DNA of 64,000 bases from Perca fluviatilis (lineage: Eukaryota; Chordata; Actinopteri; Perciformes; Percidae), in the NCBI RefSeq assembly GCF_010015445.1, contig NC_053123.1:11047434-11111433 (forward strand). The letters are read 5' to 3'. A program made the position numbers and the translations under genes. This document shows, one piece after another, positions 1 to 14,558 of this stretch (position 1 is the stretch's first letter; each line of letters starts with the position of its first letter). The notes beneath the pieces were generated by a model, which ran no database searches, was not told the origin of the DNA, and worked only from the letters and a program-made list of their open reading frames with translations.

Positions 1-2524
1 GCAGGACAAAAAATATCGCAATGTCAGTTTTTTCACTTTCCCATTCAATTGAATGATAAAGTGTGTCCATACTTGTGACTGGTACTGTAGTTTAATAACC
101 AAAAAATAAAACAAGCTAATGTAAGCATTTAACATGCTTTAACTGCCTTAACAAAACAATACGAGTTAGCTAGCGTAACGTATTAAAATAATAAAAATAA
201 AAGCTGTGACTAGTACTACTATTACATCAAACTGCTAAGCGCAGTTCTCTCACTTTTAGCTGGCCATGAGTGTTAAAAATTGTAGCTTGTCCAAAGATAA
301 TACAAGGTGTCAAGCAAAGGTTAGCCACAGTCAGTCAGCTAACGTTGGACTTCTATTAGCGTAGACTCATAGTCTCACATACTGACATACGAGTAACCCC
401 CAAATGTTTATTTTTGAGTCGTGGGAAAAAGTGCTTACTGTAGCATGGAAGCGTCTTTTACTTTTGTCTTGACTGCTGTGGTGTCAAGCTGTACTCGCTA
501 CTGAGAAAAGCTCAATTTCCTACTGATATAGATAGCATTATTTACCCCCGAAGGGCAATTTAGTTTCCAAAGTCCACCGAAACATAGCCTATAAACACAC
601 ATTCATACTGCCAGTCATCAGTGAGAGAGAGAGAGCACAATAAAAGGGCATATAGGAAAGTGTGACATCCAAAAGTATACAGCAAGAAAAATATTTGAAA
701 TAAGAACTGAATAAAGACGATAAAGTACCAAACATGGAGAAAAAAAGGATTTCCTTAAACAATGTGTGAATGTCTACAAAATTAACAATCCAGACTGCTC
801 ATATAAGTAGTTTAAATACACAAGTATTGATTGGTCAGCCAGAGTCTATGATCACAACTCCGTCCATGGCAACGGCCTGTTATACTTATTAACGGTCTGT
901 TATACAGAAATAGCAGACCGCAGAATGCTGTGATTGGGCAATCAGAACCAAGTATTCAACCAAGTCGTGTAACAAATGAATATATTACAGCAAAAGACCT
1001 AGTGCAAAGATCACCCTGTGAATACGTTTTCTAACACACACACTCACTGCGCTCTTCTGATGTAATCAGAGCAGAGATAGAAGGCATCTGTCTTGCTCCG
1101 GCTGTCATAATTTAAATATATGTGCATTAAATTGGCTGTTTGACTGTTTCACATCATTGTGATTACAATGCTGAAGCACATCTGCTCTTTGCCTACCCAA
1201 TTTTCCAGTCCAAGGAGACACAGGCCACAATCTGCATTCAATTAAAGGTTTTAGCTGATTTGCATTGGCCAAGCCTGTTGTTTGGTGATTATATAAAATA
1301 AAAATAGAAAAGAATGTTGAATTAAATGTTATTATTGAAAACTACTTGTTCTCGTGTGCCTTTGGTAGATAAACCTACCATAATTTACTTTTATTTCATT
1401 TATTAAACTTGGGGTTATTCAATATTTCACTAACTGTACCATAACTTGAATTTGACCTTGAACCTTGACTGGTCTAATATTTCCAAAAGCAGTTGAATGT
1501 TTAAGTATTTTTACTACATTTTATTTATTCTTCGTCGAATTGTATCATTCCATTGATTATCTTTGAACTGTTCTTTTCTGCCTTATGTGAATCCCTTTTG
1601 ATTTGCCTTAACATTTTCATGCCAACATTCATTAATATTGAGTATTTTTCCCAAAATTCAACTCTAGGTGAACCACATCACAAAGCCAATTAGCTTGCAT
1701 GAGCAAATGACACTAGGCTGCTGCAAAACAGCTTTCCAAATGTGCAGCATATAAAATACTGAGACAATTAAATCTTCTCGTTCCCACTGATTCTATCTCT
1801 CTGTCTCATCTAACAACACCACATTACTGGGGGACAATAATCCTGCTATGATCTCAACTTGTGGTATATACTCTTAATTCTTAAAATCCATTTTTAATTG
1901 CAATACGATGTGACAAAGCAGGCAGATTTGTGGCGGCGTGTATTCACATCTTGCACTGCCGGGCATAACGTAAAAAATCATTTTTCTACTTGACAATGCT
2001 GTCTCTGCTCTCCATTTTATTTTGCCATTTTTGTCATACACCACGAAGATTGGCAAAGCTGTTAGTTAGGAATGAGACAAAACCTGATTTAGTCCATTTT
2101 ACCCAAAACCTTTTTCACTTAGCATTGCTGCACATATATGGACACAATTAACAGGCGCACAATCAGAGATGCCTTTTGAGGTCCACTGCTACAGATCTGT
2201 AGCTGACCCTGAACTCTGATGTTTCAGAAAGGGGGGAGTGAAAGGATGAGGAAAGGAGCACATTCAGCTGAAGAGAAAGCTAAAACAGCCTTTTTCTATC
2301 TTATCAATGATCCTTCAGTTCAAAATCAATTCAGTTTCACTTTCATTCAACTATATTGTTATTACTATCATTATTATTTACACTCTGACAAGAACAGCAT
2401 TCTGGGTACAACCTGAATACCTGACATATGGTATTTAGCATTAAAATGGTAAAATTAAAAAGTGTGGTGTGGTAATGCATGGGCCACTGCTAAACAACAC
2501 TGCCAACAATACTGTGTATAAGCA

Positions 2525-2660
<136 letters not shown>

Positions 2661-2838
2661 CCAGGCTGCACACCATTTGTACACTCTTGGCTGCATCTTA
2701 AAAAGAAGCTCAGTCAGTAATTAACCTGCAGATAACCTGCTTTGAGGAAATAAAATTGGTCCTCCAGAAGCTGGAAACATGTCTGCAGTATTGAAACTCT
2801 TACGGGTCATAGAAAACGACTGCAAATGCCCCCGACTG

Positions 2839-2896
<58 letters not shown>
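2839..2896. repeat. Poly-A homopolymer tract
   Basis: About 58 consecutive A bases followed by GAGAG. It could be a retrotransposon tail on the plus strand, but no element body was recognised upstream. The length itself is liable to sequencing error. Confidence 0.9.
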
Positions 2897-2899
<3 letters not shown>

Positions 2900-4784
2900 A
2901 GTCCGGATACGCCTGGGGTAAATCTCTCCTAAAAATAACAGTGTAAAAAGTGGCACTTTTTGAACTAAGAATGATTAAAGCCTCTATGAATGGAATTTGA
3001 ATTTGTGGCTTTGGTAACTCCAAAAGTAACAAAGGAAACACTTTGGCTATGCACACTGGTGTGGTTGATGGGATAGAAAGTGACATGATTTTGATCCCAT
3101 AAAGTTTGTGTTAGTGTAATGTAATTTTCTTTCAACATGCCATAACTAGTTGGGATGTATGAATAATTGAAACGTGACTGGTGTGTAGCTCATCAGTGTC
3201 CCCACGCAGACAAGTCTAGATTTTGGTATGTAAGTTAGGATCTACAGAACCAGGTACTTGTACTGAGGCACAATCAGCTTTGATAACAAAAACAAGTTCA
3301 GTTGTATGCTGCTCCTGTTTATCAGATTTCCATATGTCCTCATTTGTCTAATTGCTCAACAGTTAATGACTGTTTAACCAAATCACTTATTCCATATTGT
3401 CACACAATACATAATAAATGTTTATTCTTTCAGAGAGCATCAGCTATGGCTTTTTACAACATAACAGCCTGCATTCAAAAAGAGAGCAACTAGCATCTCT
3501 ATGATTCTTTAAAGGCAAAATCAACTGATTTCTTAGTGAAAACAAAATTAGGGTCAAGACTTCTAATTAGCTGAATATTTGCACAACTGTGAAGATGCCC
3601 AGTAAAGGAGAGAATAGCCAATGAGGATTCAGTGTGCTAATGTAATATTAATGGTCAGATGCAGACGTTTGCACCTGCTGAGCAATGCAAACACAACAGG
3701 TGATGAAATGAAAAGCCTTCAGACGAATTCAGAGCTTCAGCACAGTTTGACTTTGGATACATATCGGTCCAGATCGATCACTGTGAAGCAGCAAATGAGC
3801 CAAGATAAATTATGTGTAGGTTTAATCTATATTGTGTATGTAACACTTATTCAGACACAAATATATGTTGGTTCCGCTATATTTGTGAAGACACTGAATG
3901 CGTAAACCCAATCCTTACCCTAAACTAAACTTCTCATGCCTAAACCTAACCAATCCAACCAACTAAGGCAACAAGTACTAGCTAATCAGAGGCAGAGTAG
4001 GACGGGTCATTCCTTCACCATCCTAGGATTCAAATCACAAATTGACTCCTAATATTCTTCATCTATTTTGATGTTACTCCCCTCTCCCATGTGGTGTTGT
4101 AACAGCAGTTAATACAAGGTCCTGCTGTGGCCAAGCCTGCCAGGGTACATGCACTCGCACTCAAAAATCACACAGATTCAAGACACACACACTCAAAAAT
4201 CACACACATTCAGGACACACACACAAAGGCAAAGCTCAGAAGCAGTAGCCAGCAGAAACTCAGGATCCTCAGTCGCTCTTTTTGGGTAAGGTACAATTTG
4301 ACAACAGGAGATATTGATTCAGCTGCCTGCAGGCTTTTTATAGAGCCAGCACCATCATTACGACCCATAGCCCAGCCTGCCTCTTTTGCCTACCCCAATG
4401 CCTCCTTTGTCTAGGCAGAGACATTATGTGGAGAAATAGAAGCAGCAGTAACAGAAGGAGTAGGAGAGGAGAAGATAATGAGAGCTATCGTAAAAATAGT
4501 TAAATGAAGGTAGTTGGGAAGAAGAGAGAAATGGTTGTGGCAAACAAAATGGAGGGTGAAGGAAGGTTGAGAGAAAAAAATAGATGAAAATGAAGATATA
4601 CTGTGGAATATCACAAGAAGGGCGTAGAGAAGAAAAAATGAAATGTGGAAACATGGGCCATTGTACCATGGTCTGTGCATCGGACGGTTCTAGCCTGTCC
4701 GTGGTCCATTAATTCCTGAAAAATGTATTAGTAATCCATTTTGAAGATGGTAAGATATTTCAATGGAGGTTTGAAAACAATGAC

Positions 4785-4890
4785 CTGTGGTGGCGCTAGA
4801 TGAAAAGTCCAGGGATCAACAAGTCATTAGGATCCGTTCTCTGAAAACCATGAATGTCTGCAATCCAATTCTACAAATCCATTACTTTGA
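4785..4890 (-). repeat. Fragment of dispersed fish repeat family A
   Basis: It reads like the complement of the copies at 51640..51735, 51980..52215 and 63650..63880. Shared blocks include the CATGAATGTCTGCA segment, the GGATCAACAAGTCATTAGGAT segment and the terminal AATCCAT. No coding potential was seen. The family is typical of teleost non-coding DNA; its class is unknown to me. Confidence 0.5.
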
Positions 4891-5239
4891 GAGGATATTA
4901 TACCGTAGTGATAGGGTTCGCTCATGTTGAGATACTCAACTTGTATCTCTAAACTGTCCAAAAATCACCAAATTTATTTAGAATATGCAACCCTATTATA
5001 ATTTCCTTTTTTATGAAAATGGTCCACAAAATCTTTTGATTTTTTCCATATCCAGAGAAGTGTCTTCCTTAAAAATTGGACTTACAAGGCTTCTACCCTA
5101 GAGTGCCAATATGAAATCTTGATAACCATAATTGCCTCTGAATACACAAGTGTATTCCTCCATTCCTTCCAAATGGCTTGTCCTCTCTGGGTTTCAATCT
5201 CCCTGTAATTGGTTCACTGATGAGCCAAGCCTATGTCAA

Positions 5240-5795
5240 TGCATATTGATAATTACGTGAAGTGTCAAAACTCCTGTCTTGCTCCAGCGCTGAGTATCGC
5301 TCAGAATCTGCAGTGTCTCTGCACTTGTCAGGATTGCTAACAGCAATGGAAATGCTGTCTGTGGCACTCACCGCAGCTCATGCTGTTAGTAATGCTTGTC
5401 TCCTGGTGAAGGAGCTCAGCCAACTGAGCTCTTCCGCCACGCGACTGAGCTTGTCCAATCAGATGTCATTTTCTTCAGTGAAATTATGTATATAAACTGT
5501 CTTTGTTTCCCTGAATTGTGCGCACACCTGTCTCTTGTTGTTTGTGTACAGTTTAGTCATACCATGAGCAATGTCTATGAGCATAAAAGCAGTTTTAATC
5601 TAGTTTCTTCACTAGCTGGTTTTTTCTGTGCTGGAAATCTAGTGACTGTGTATTTGGTTAGGTATTTGGTTGTGTATTTTAGTTAGCTATCAGCCACTGT
5701 AGGGTTTGTTGTTGTCTTGTGTACCTCAAGAAGGTCTATTAATAAACCTCTGACTCATATTTAAGTCTGTACCTGGGTCTGTATCACAACACCTG
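5240..5795 (+). mobile_element. LTR-like segment (possible solo LTR)
   Basis: The order of signals resembles an LTR: a TATA-like TATATAAAC at about 5490, a G+T-rich region, AATAAA at about 5741, then a short stretch ending near CACAACA. No matching TG...CA ends with a convincing target duplication could be fixed, so the boundaries are approximate. It could also be an old promoter-like unique sequence. Confidence 0.35.
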
Positions 5796-7521
5796 CTCCC
5801 ATCTCTCAGCTTAGTGGCCAGACTGCTTCCTTTGTTTGGCCCTCAGTTTAATCATGCCAAAAGAAAGAATCACGTTATATAGCTAAATAAGCTAAATAAC
5901 GCTGTCAGTGTGAGGCAAATGGATCGTCTCTAAAAGGCAGTAGGTTTGAACACCCTGAGAGCCACAGTAATTGGCCTGTCATCTGAGAAAATGCTCCAAA
6001 ATGCATTTCTGTTTGGTGACATTAATTGTTCGGTGGTCCTCATCAAATGCTTTTAAGAGTCAGATGTGAGACACTGAGTGGAGGGAATGAAGGAGTCACC
6101 AGGCACGTGTGAACAGAAGTACATAATTGTGTCAATGTACTGTGGTGACTGACACACAGAATAGAATACACAGCAGCTACTCATAGAAAAACATGATTTT
6201 ACTATTCAAAATCATGACCAATCACACACAACTGCTCACATACGTACACACACATTGATACACAGGGAATCATCTAGAAACATACATGTTTTCATGTTTT
6301 TTCAGTGGACATTAAACACATACAGCCTAAACCTCTGAACCCTTTGTCAGTCTTACATGCACAGAGGTTTTACAAACCATACTACAACAACACAAGTGTA
6401 ATGTTTGCCAGGTATTTACTGTACACATTTCCAATAGTGACACATTATTACTTGGCTCACGCGATGGTGATTGCTTAAGGCAGTCGCCCAAACATTGCAG
6501 TCCTCCCACACACAATCGCCAAACAACCATGTCTAACAAGGTTATATTATGCTATCTGTGTAGTCCTTACGCTGCTCTTGGATCTACAGTCTGATGTTGA
6601 TGCTGTGTGAACATGTTCTTCAAGAAATTACATCCAAAAGAGCATCATGTGACATTGACAGCCTATCAGGGATTTTCACAACCTCATAAAGCTTGATGTG
6701 GAAAGACTTGATATTAATGAATGTAGTTCATCTTCACACAGTGGATTCACACACACTGAAATCAGGATGCCATCAAGCCAGCACATTCAACCTTACGGAT
6801 TCCAAAGACTGAAAACGTTCTGCATTAGACACAAACAAAGAGTTATCATTTTATTTTACAGTGATTATTATACAGTATTATACAGTGCTTTTTTAGGCTT
6901 TGTTTTTAAGCAGACTGCAGCAGGACAAAAGTTGATGCCCTTACTTTTCTACATTGTCCTCTGTAATTCAAACTGTCTTTTTCTGTGCTTTGCTCTCGCT
7001 CCCTCTTCTTTCCTTCTCCTCTCCTATTCCCCCCCACCCATTCTCTTTCTATCTCTTTCTTTGGGTCTTTTAGCCAGCTGCTTTGAAATGTAAACTGTAT
7101 GGTTGACAAATGGTGAGTCACAATGTGGGAAGATAAATCAGCCCAACTCTGCAATGCTGCTCTCTCTCCATCCTTTCTCTCCTCCTCTCCTTGCATTCAG
7201 GCATCGTTGCATTCACCCTTGTGTTCACACACATACACCTACACCAATCGCTTGCTTACACTTGGAGGCGTGCATCCTTTTCAAACATTTTGCAACCACT
7301 CTCTCACTTTTTCTCTCGCTCGCAAGCACACTAAACATTACACACAATAGGCAACATGTTTGTAACGTGTGCATGGCTACACACAGATGCAACACTGAGC
7401 TTCTAACATTGCCTGCAGAGAGAGAAGAGATTAGACTGCTGCTGTATTTAGGCATGACTCATTCACCCCAGAAACTACACGTTTAGAACCAGACCAAATA
7501 TCCTATTTAAATGGAATAGAA

Positions 7522-7562
7522 ATGAAGGAAGGAAGGAAGGAAGGAAGGAAGGAAGGAAGGAA
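7522..7562. repeat. (GGAA)n microsatellite
   Basis: About ten tandem GAAG/GGAA tetranucleotide units. Confidence 0.95.
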
Positions 7563-10500
7563 TACAGAAAGAAGTAGAAATGGGACAAAAGCACTCCACA
7601 ATATAAAAACAAATAATATCACACTGATTAAGCGCTGTACCGAATAGTTTGAAGCTTCATTCATAACACTGACATTCAAATTACACATTAACATTTGAAT
7701 GCTGGAAAAAAAAAAAATTCCTTGCTTTTTTTTGGAATGTTTCCGACTTCTGTGACCCAAGTAGTGGTGGCATGACGTGACTTTACCACTAGGTGAGGCT
7801 CCGGCCCTATTGGTAGCTCTGTGTATTTAGGCAGTTATTGTATTTTAAAACATTAGTATGTTGAAAGTATTTCTCATGTCACAGAAACCACTGAGAGTGA
7901 GTCTTGTGTTTTGGATGTTGCGTTCATACTGTCGGTGATTGCTCGGTAGTTTTTTTCCAATGCTCTCCACAGATCTGACAACTGCCTACCTGCTTTTATC
8001 CCCGGCTCTCTGAAGCTCTGTGTCTGGCAAAGGCGGGTAAGACAATAACCTTATGTATTTAGGTTAATAAAGTTTACCTGAAAATCCAAACATATTACAC
8101 ACATACCAGTCAGGCGGAGAATACTACGCCCCTGTAGGCAGCGCTTTTTTATTAGTCATCGCACATTTCTATAATAATGTATGATTTATGTGAGTCTAAA
8201 AAAAATTTTTTTGCAGTTTGCTCTGCCGCTTGCTGCACACAAAGGGAGGCACGCTCCTGTATTAACGGGGCCGTCTAGCAGCAATCTAACAACACCATTA
8301 ATTTGCCTACATTTAAAAAAAACATGTATTTATGGGAATAAACAAGAAAAAAGAAAGAATAAAAGGCAAGAAGGAAAAAACAAAGAAGAATGGAAGGGAA
8401 AGAGAATAAGGAGGCCATGCATGCAATGCCCACTATGTTGTTATAGCATATTCAACATTTAAAAGAGAAGAAGGAAGATAACAATATGATGTTGATGATG
8501 GATGACAACATTTTACATGGTAATTGTGATGAATATCAACCATGATGGTAATGACAGTAAGTCCAGTAGCACTAATAGCTCATTATGATCCAGATGGCCT
8601 TCATGACATTGGTCCTTATCTCTTACAAGCAACATGCTGCTTAAACCCACCATACCCAAAGCCAATCAAATATGACCTTTAAAGCTTTTAAACCACTGCA
8701 GAAGTTTGCTTTCCATTAAATGTAAGTCCACAAAACATGAAACACATTGGAAAAAGTCACAAAGGATAAGAGCTAATAAGAGCCAATCCATCACTTGCGG
8801 TGATGTCAATTTTATGGTTACGCTCCCAAATTCCTAACAGTTCAATTCCCAAAACAAACATTCAAAGGTAATGAGAAAAAGTGAAAGAAAAAAAAAGAAA
8901 TTTTTTTACACACGTGTAAGAGCTTTAAAAAAAAAAGAAAAAGCTCTAGTTCCACTAATTTCTATCACAGTTTTAATTGTTTTTCTTGTCTTTTTACTTG
9001 TCTGTTAGTCAGATTGTGTCAGATTACTGCAATAATTAACACATTGAAACTTTATTCAGGAAACAGGAAGTTGATTGGAGAAAGAAACAAAGTTAATTTC
9101 TTTCTCCTCAAGTGGATCAATATTTTGCACGGTGAATGTGTGCATGCTCGTTGTGCTCCTGTGCTATGGGCACACACAATTATCACCTCCAATCTAATCA
9201 GTCAACAACACTACAGCCAACAGAAATTTCCATCTAGACGGTATTCACTTTACACAGTTCCTCTGCTCTTCAACACACACTGCCCACATTAACCCCACCT
9301 CTGCTTCGCTCTCCTTTGTGTCCTCCTCTTTAGGTTTCCTTTCTACATCTCCCTTTTTCCCCAGACTGACCCTGCAGTATTCTCTTATCTGTCTCTGGGA
9401 ATTTGTTTCTCCCTGATCTGCCCTTTTTTATCATCACCTCCTCATCTTTCAGGGGCCAGAAGAGCAGATAAAATAGCCACCTATCGGCTTGAGCATGAGA
9501 TGAAGAAGCCAGGGGAATTGCCAGCAATTGTCATGTGTTCTCGCCTATCTATACTCTGCTATGAGGTATGACCAGCATTAAAGAGGGTGAGGTAAGTATC
9601 TTTGCTGTCACTCACAACAAGTTCTCTCCACAAAGGTGGTCAACAATGGCATTTTCAACTCAAGATTTTTTTAAGTTTACATTCTTAGCTGATCTTCTCA
9701 GCATTTGGTAGTGTAAGTACACTTGACCAGTAAACTTTGTAAACTCGCTTGTTCAGAATTCAGTGTTTTACCACATTCGCTGACCTTATAGGTGTCACTT
9801 GGAGGCATATACATACATTTGTCTCACTAACCACTTTTCAAATGAATCTGTGTTTTGATCCTAATATCAATGGACTACCTCCTCCAACAATGAGCCACTT
9901 CATTCCCTACTGTATATTTTCCATCTCTATCTCCTCTGATCAGTCCTCCCTGTTACAAAGTTGATTGGGAGAAAACGGTATCGTTCTTGAGCACCTGCAG
10001 TCCATTTGGCCAGATCCAACAAACAGACTTGTGACAGAGGAGGAAAAGAAAGAACAACAAAAGTCGTTTTGTCTTCACAAGCAGATGTCTAGACAAAATG
10101 CCTGGACAGGTCAGTGGCCGACTGCTACAGGCCAGGGCGGTGAGGTGTGGAATCAAATTAACAAGGGAGGCAGCTGGCATCGGTAAAGCCCTTTGGCTAG
10201 GGTCTGTTGTTTTGGAGATAAACAGGATGAATTAAAGAGATATGATGTGCTACACTGCACTGTCTCATCATGTGATACTGTAAAGACGGTCACAGCACCT
10301 TTGCTGCTCACCAAGGACAAATATTTTGTATTATCTTTATTAGAGCATTGACAAGCAACAGTGTTGTACGTTTGGAGTGCATGTCCTTGAAAAATGAACC
10401 AGAGGATCCCCTGCTGGTTTGGCCCATTGATTGATTGATGTCTATTCTTTTTTGTCTTCTTTGAGGCTATTATCATAGGGATGAATACAATCTTTGGGTC

Positions 10501-13060
10501 CTAAGACCACGATGCACAAAATCCGTTGATTTGGGGGCATATTATCGTGTAGTGGTAAGGGTTGCTCATTTTCTAAATTGGTACATTTAGTTGTGACATT
10601 AGACAAATGACTTGCATATGATTTCCAGTGCCTCCTTTTTATCTGATTAAGGAATTAGATGGCCAAGTACAAAGCCAGACCCATTTCTCTTTTTCTATAC
10701 AACTTCAAGCCCTACCATCCTCTCAGACAAAACATGCCTTCTCTATGACAATAAAAAGTTATGCACCTTCACAGAGTCTTGGTTGTGCGTGTTTTGTAAA
10801 GTGGAAAAACACAAGATGGGTATGCACTTACCAAACCTGCAATAAAAACAATACCGCATGAGCTTGGTGCTGCCCCCTATGGCTTATGGGGTGAAAAACA
10901 CTCACTATAACTTCAGTTAGCTTTGGTATTTGCTATATCATGACATATGTGATTTTATATGGTCATAACAATATACATTAAACTGTGATGTATTAAATAG
11001 AAAATAATCAGATGGGAATGTCTTTTTTGGCTATACTACTGAATTGAATCCCTAAAAAGGTTCAATGCAAAAATCCTGCAAATCCAATATTTCCATAAAG
11101 TATATCTGCTCACTGATTTGCAGCAGTGCCCACAAATGGTCTTATATAACCAATGATATTTCAGGAATAGATACATGTAACTGTACGGCAAAATCTCAGG
11201 TAGACAAATCTCTAATAATCTCCACATAAGCTACTTCAGGCGATGCTACGTGACCTCACAACGGAGGTCACTGCCCATCATTTGCCATAATTACCTTCCA
11301 GACACCCATGGAAACAGCAGTGTGTGAGCAGGGTTCTGTATATGCTTATATGTTATCATCCATGTGTGTGTGTGTGTGCGTGCATACGTGCGATCCAGTG
11401 TGTCACTTTCACAGAGGCTGCCATCATATACAACACAGGAAACTGCCTAGAAGCATTTACTGCTCTTTGGTCTCCTATGTTACAATATGATGACATGATT
11501 AATGACTCCAGTTCTGATACAGGTCCACATACTGGCCACTCGCTCTCGCTCCAGTAGGAGAGCAAATGAAACACCATTAGAACTACCATTAGACTTTGTC
11601 CCAGAAGTAAAAAATGGTATTCAATTAGAAAGAATGTAACCATAGTATAAACATTTTATTTATTGGCTATGTGGTTAGCTAAACAGTCAATTTGTTCTAA
11701 TCAAGGGAAAAAAAACACAAATCAGCTATAACGTGACACTAAAAAAGCCACTTCAAAATTTGGACATTAACTCATGGACCTTGCGATGTCAAATCAGTTT
11801 TCCACTCACACTTTATGAAAATATTGTATATATATAAAGATATTTCAGCTGTTATGCAAGACCAGCAATACCCATCGGATCTCACAAAAATTTAAATAAA
11901 GACCCCATAGTTTACAGTAATGACCCAGAGCTTTAAGGTAAGCATTACGCGAATTGTGAAACTACACAAACATTGCATGTGAGGCTTAACACCTACTGTG
12001 AATGAAGGTCAAACTTTAGATATTGTATGGATGAGTCCTAATTCATGGGCTGGATCTGAAGTGTAAAACTGAATATGTTATACTGTAACAGGTCGACAAG
12101 GCCTACCCATTTAATGGCTCCTCCAAATGTGGCTGAGGATCCTCAGCTACACAAAGTCAGGAACCGTCATGTGAATGCATTGCATTTTCCCGGTGTTTGT
12201 GTTTAGATGAACAAACAAGTTATTTGTAAATGCATCACTGCAAGACGTACAATAAGTAATTGAGGCCTGACAAAACTGCACAGTGTGTAATTGTTTGCAT
12301 CTTGAGTACATACATATGTTGTTAAAGTGTACAGAAGAAGCACACAACCCTTTCAGGCACATGGGGCATGTGTGCATGTTGGAATGGAATAGAAAATGTT
12401 CATCATGTCTAATGAAATAAACAAAACAACAGGAGTTGCACATGTCAATGTGTATGTGAAATTGCAAACTCCAGTGTAACTGCAGTGTAGTGCAGTAGGA
12501 CATAAGTTTCGTAACACTGGTTCAAGTCATATTTACACTTAAGGTCTTGAAGAAATCTGATTGAAAAAAGTGAGAGGAAACAAAACATTTGAAGTCTCAA
12601 TTTTTTTTTGGCTTAGCCTTGAAATGTCAGAAGTATACATTTTGTTTAAGCAAGAAATGAAGTGTGTTGGAGACAGATAATTTTAATGACTACATTTGCA
12701 TCACTTAAGCACGACAATTTTAGACTGCTTAAAAGGGAGAGAATTTGTTCAAAACCTATCACTCATTACCGTTTCTATTACTTCTTGACTTATCAATTCC
12801 ACTGTAATGCACCACAGACACAGATCTAACGGTCCTATCTTTCATTGTGTTGCAATGCACACAGTTTTCCATGTGACATCACTGGGCGCTGAGATAAGAA
12901 TGCAGAGCAGCTTATCTGTCACACAGAGTCCAAAACATCCCTTACATTTTTTCAGTCACTCTCTCCTTATTCTTTCTCTACATCTGATGAAGCTATGCAT
13001 TATGTAATGTGTTTACACGTGGCAACACAGTAGAAAAAAGATGCTCAGTATGCATACAGA

Positions 13061-13064
13061 CACA

Positions 13065-13116
<52 letters not shown>
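13061..13116. repeat. (CA)n microsatellite
   Basis: An AC dinucleotide run with one CAAAC interruption near its start. Confidence 0.95.
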
Positions 13117-13117
<1 letters not shown>

Positions 13118-14010
13118 CCTAGCCATCACGTGGAGTAAACATCAAGTCCCAACATGCCAAATCACATAATTCAAAGGGAAGTGTAATCTGATCTAATTAA
13201 AGACTTAAAGATTACATGTACCATTGCACTGGCAGTGTAGCTAATTGCATTTGCAGAATTTCTTTGCCGTTTGTGATAACGGCAAAACGGCCATTCAGTT
13301 AGACCCTGGTTTCATTTGCATTCTTTCCATTAAAATATAAATATGGTAAAATGTGATAGTTTGAGGAAGAGGATGGCAAGAGAAATCAAACGGCATGAAC
13401 ATAAAATCATCCTGATGAAGATGATTAGAAGGCATCGTGGCTAAATACCGGAATATGAATACAGTCTACATTGAAGATGGAATACACTGTGTAATTACAA
13501 CTAAGGCAGCTTAAAAAATTGACATCCTTAGGGTTCACTGTGTGGGTGTATTTTTAAATGGATTAAGAAAATCTGACGACATTAGCTGTCAACCTCCATT
13601 TTTATAAATCAAGGCATGGGACAAGAAGCGCAGTCAAAGGCGCTGTATACATTGCACCGAGGCCAGTAGACTCATAGGAAGTGCTTGTCAGATGGACTAA
13701 CAGCTTTGGAATATTTGTACAAACAAAATGTAACACAATGAATGCCTTCCATGAGAGACGGCCTATAAATGTGCTGCCTTGTCCCCATATATAACAATTA
13801 TCATTTTGCGCCTTTGAGTGTGGCCGCTACTCCATATAAATTAGTTATTTTCGAGTGTTACCCTGCCCTTAGATACAGAGTGGTATAAGAAGAAAAAAAA
13901 ATGATCATACATTATAGTTGGAGGTGATACAAGCAGTGATAACCGTGGTCATTCCCATTTGCTACTTTTAAACTCTACATGTTGTTGTCCGCAGTAATCC
14001 AGTTCTTTTG

Positions 14011-14558
14011 TAGCCTAGAAATCCAAACGCACCCTAGCGGCAGCAAATGTAATTTGCAGCCAGGGTCAGTTTAGCAACTCTCTGTTGGCTTGCGAGCTGG
14101 AAAAACCAAACTCTAGTCAGGCCAATCACATCGTGTATAGAGTCGGTGGGCGGGCTTAACATAATGATGGGAGAGTTGCAACGATTCCGCGTGAATTCTA
14201 CTTGAAAACAAAGACGATGTCTGCTGCCGCTGCTACTGCTGCTGGCGAACAGCGGTCTTTTGAATCGGCTTTGGCCACGACTCTGGAAGACTTGGAGTTA
14301 AGATTTTCTTTGAGAAAAGGACAAAGAACGGCACTGAAGTGTTAAATTCTTAAAAAAGTAAGATGTGTTCGGAGTTTTGACGACCGGATAAGACAAAAGT
14401 ATCTATCAACTAGCGTTGCTCTGGTTGGTTGTAGCGCTATCCTATTGCGTGCAGAGGCAATTTGAAAGACAACCGTTTCTCCCGCCCCTCGGATTGAGCC
14501 CTGCCAATGGTGAGTTCCCAGACCCAACATCTTGATGTGGGTCGGGCTTGTCAGGCTA
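14011..14558 (+). mobile_element. Non-autonomous DNA-transposon fragment with a RecQ-like N-terminal ORF
   Basis: The segment begins TAGCCTAGAA and ends TCAGGCTA, giving a short imperfect inverted terminal repeat (TAGCCT). It contains a 42-codon ORF (14217..14345) starting MSAAAATAAGEQ and ending FSLRKGQRTALKC. The latter resembles the region just before the ATP-binding loop of RecQ-family helicases (F-x-x-R-x-x-Q). The sequence then stops and a different, GC-richer block follows to the right terminus. I infer a deletion derivative of a larger element that carried a helicase-like gene. Superfamily and target duplication could not be fixed. Confidence 0.45.
14217..14345 (+). pseudogene. Truncated helicase-like ORF within the transposon fragment
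   Basis: The 42-codon reading frame has an Ala-rich start and then LEDLELRFSLRKGQRTALKC, followed by TAA. The spacing of Phe, Arg and Gln before Thr-Ala-Leu is like the Q-motif region of RecQ helicases. No Walker A motif follows, so any helicase function is lost. The identification rests on about 20 residues and is tentative. Confidence 0.35.

Noticed and set aside
3903..3955. Telomere-like CCTAAAC/CCTAACC motifs
   Set aside because: Too irregular and short; vertebrate telomere repeats are exact TTAGGG arrays.
6698..7486. Several overlapping ORFs of 75-131 codons on both strands
   Set aside because: They come from a CT/TC-rich low-complexity region; no domain or splice structure.
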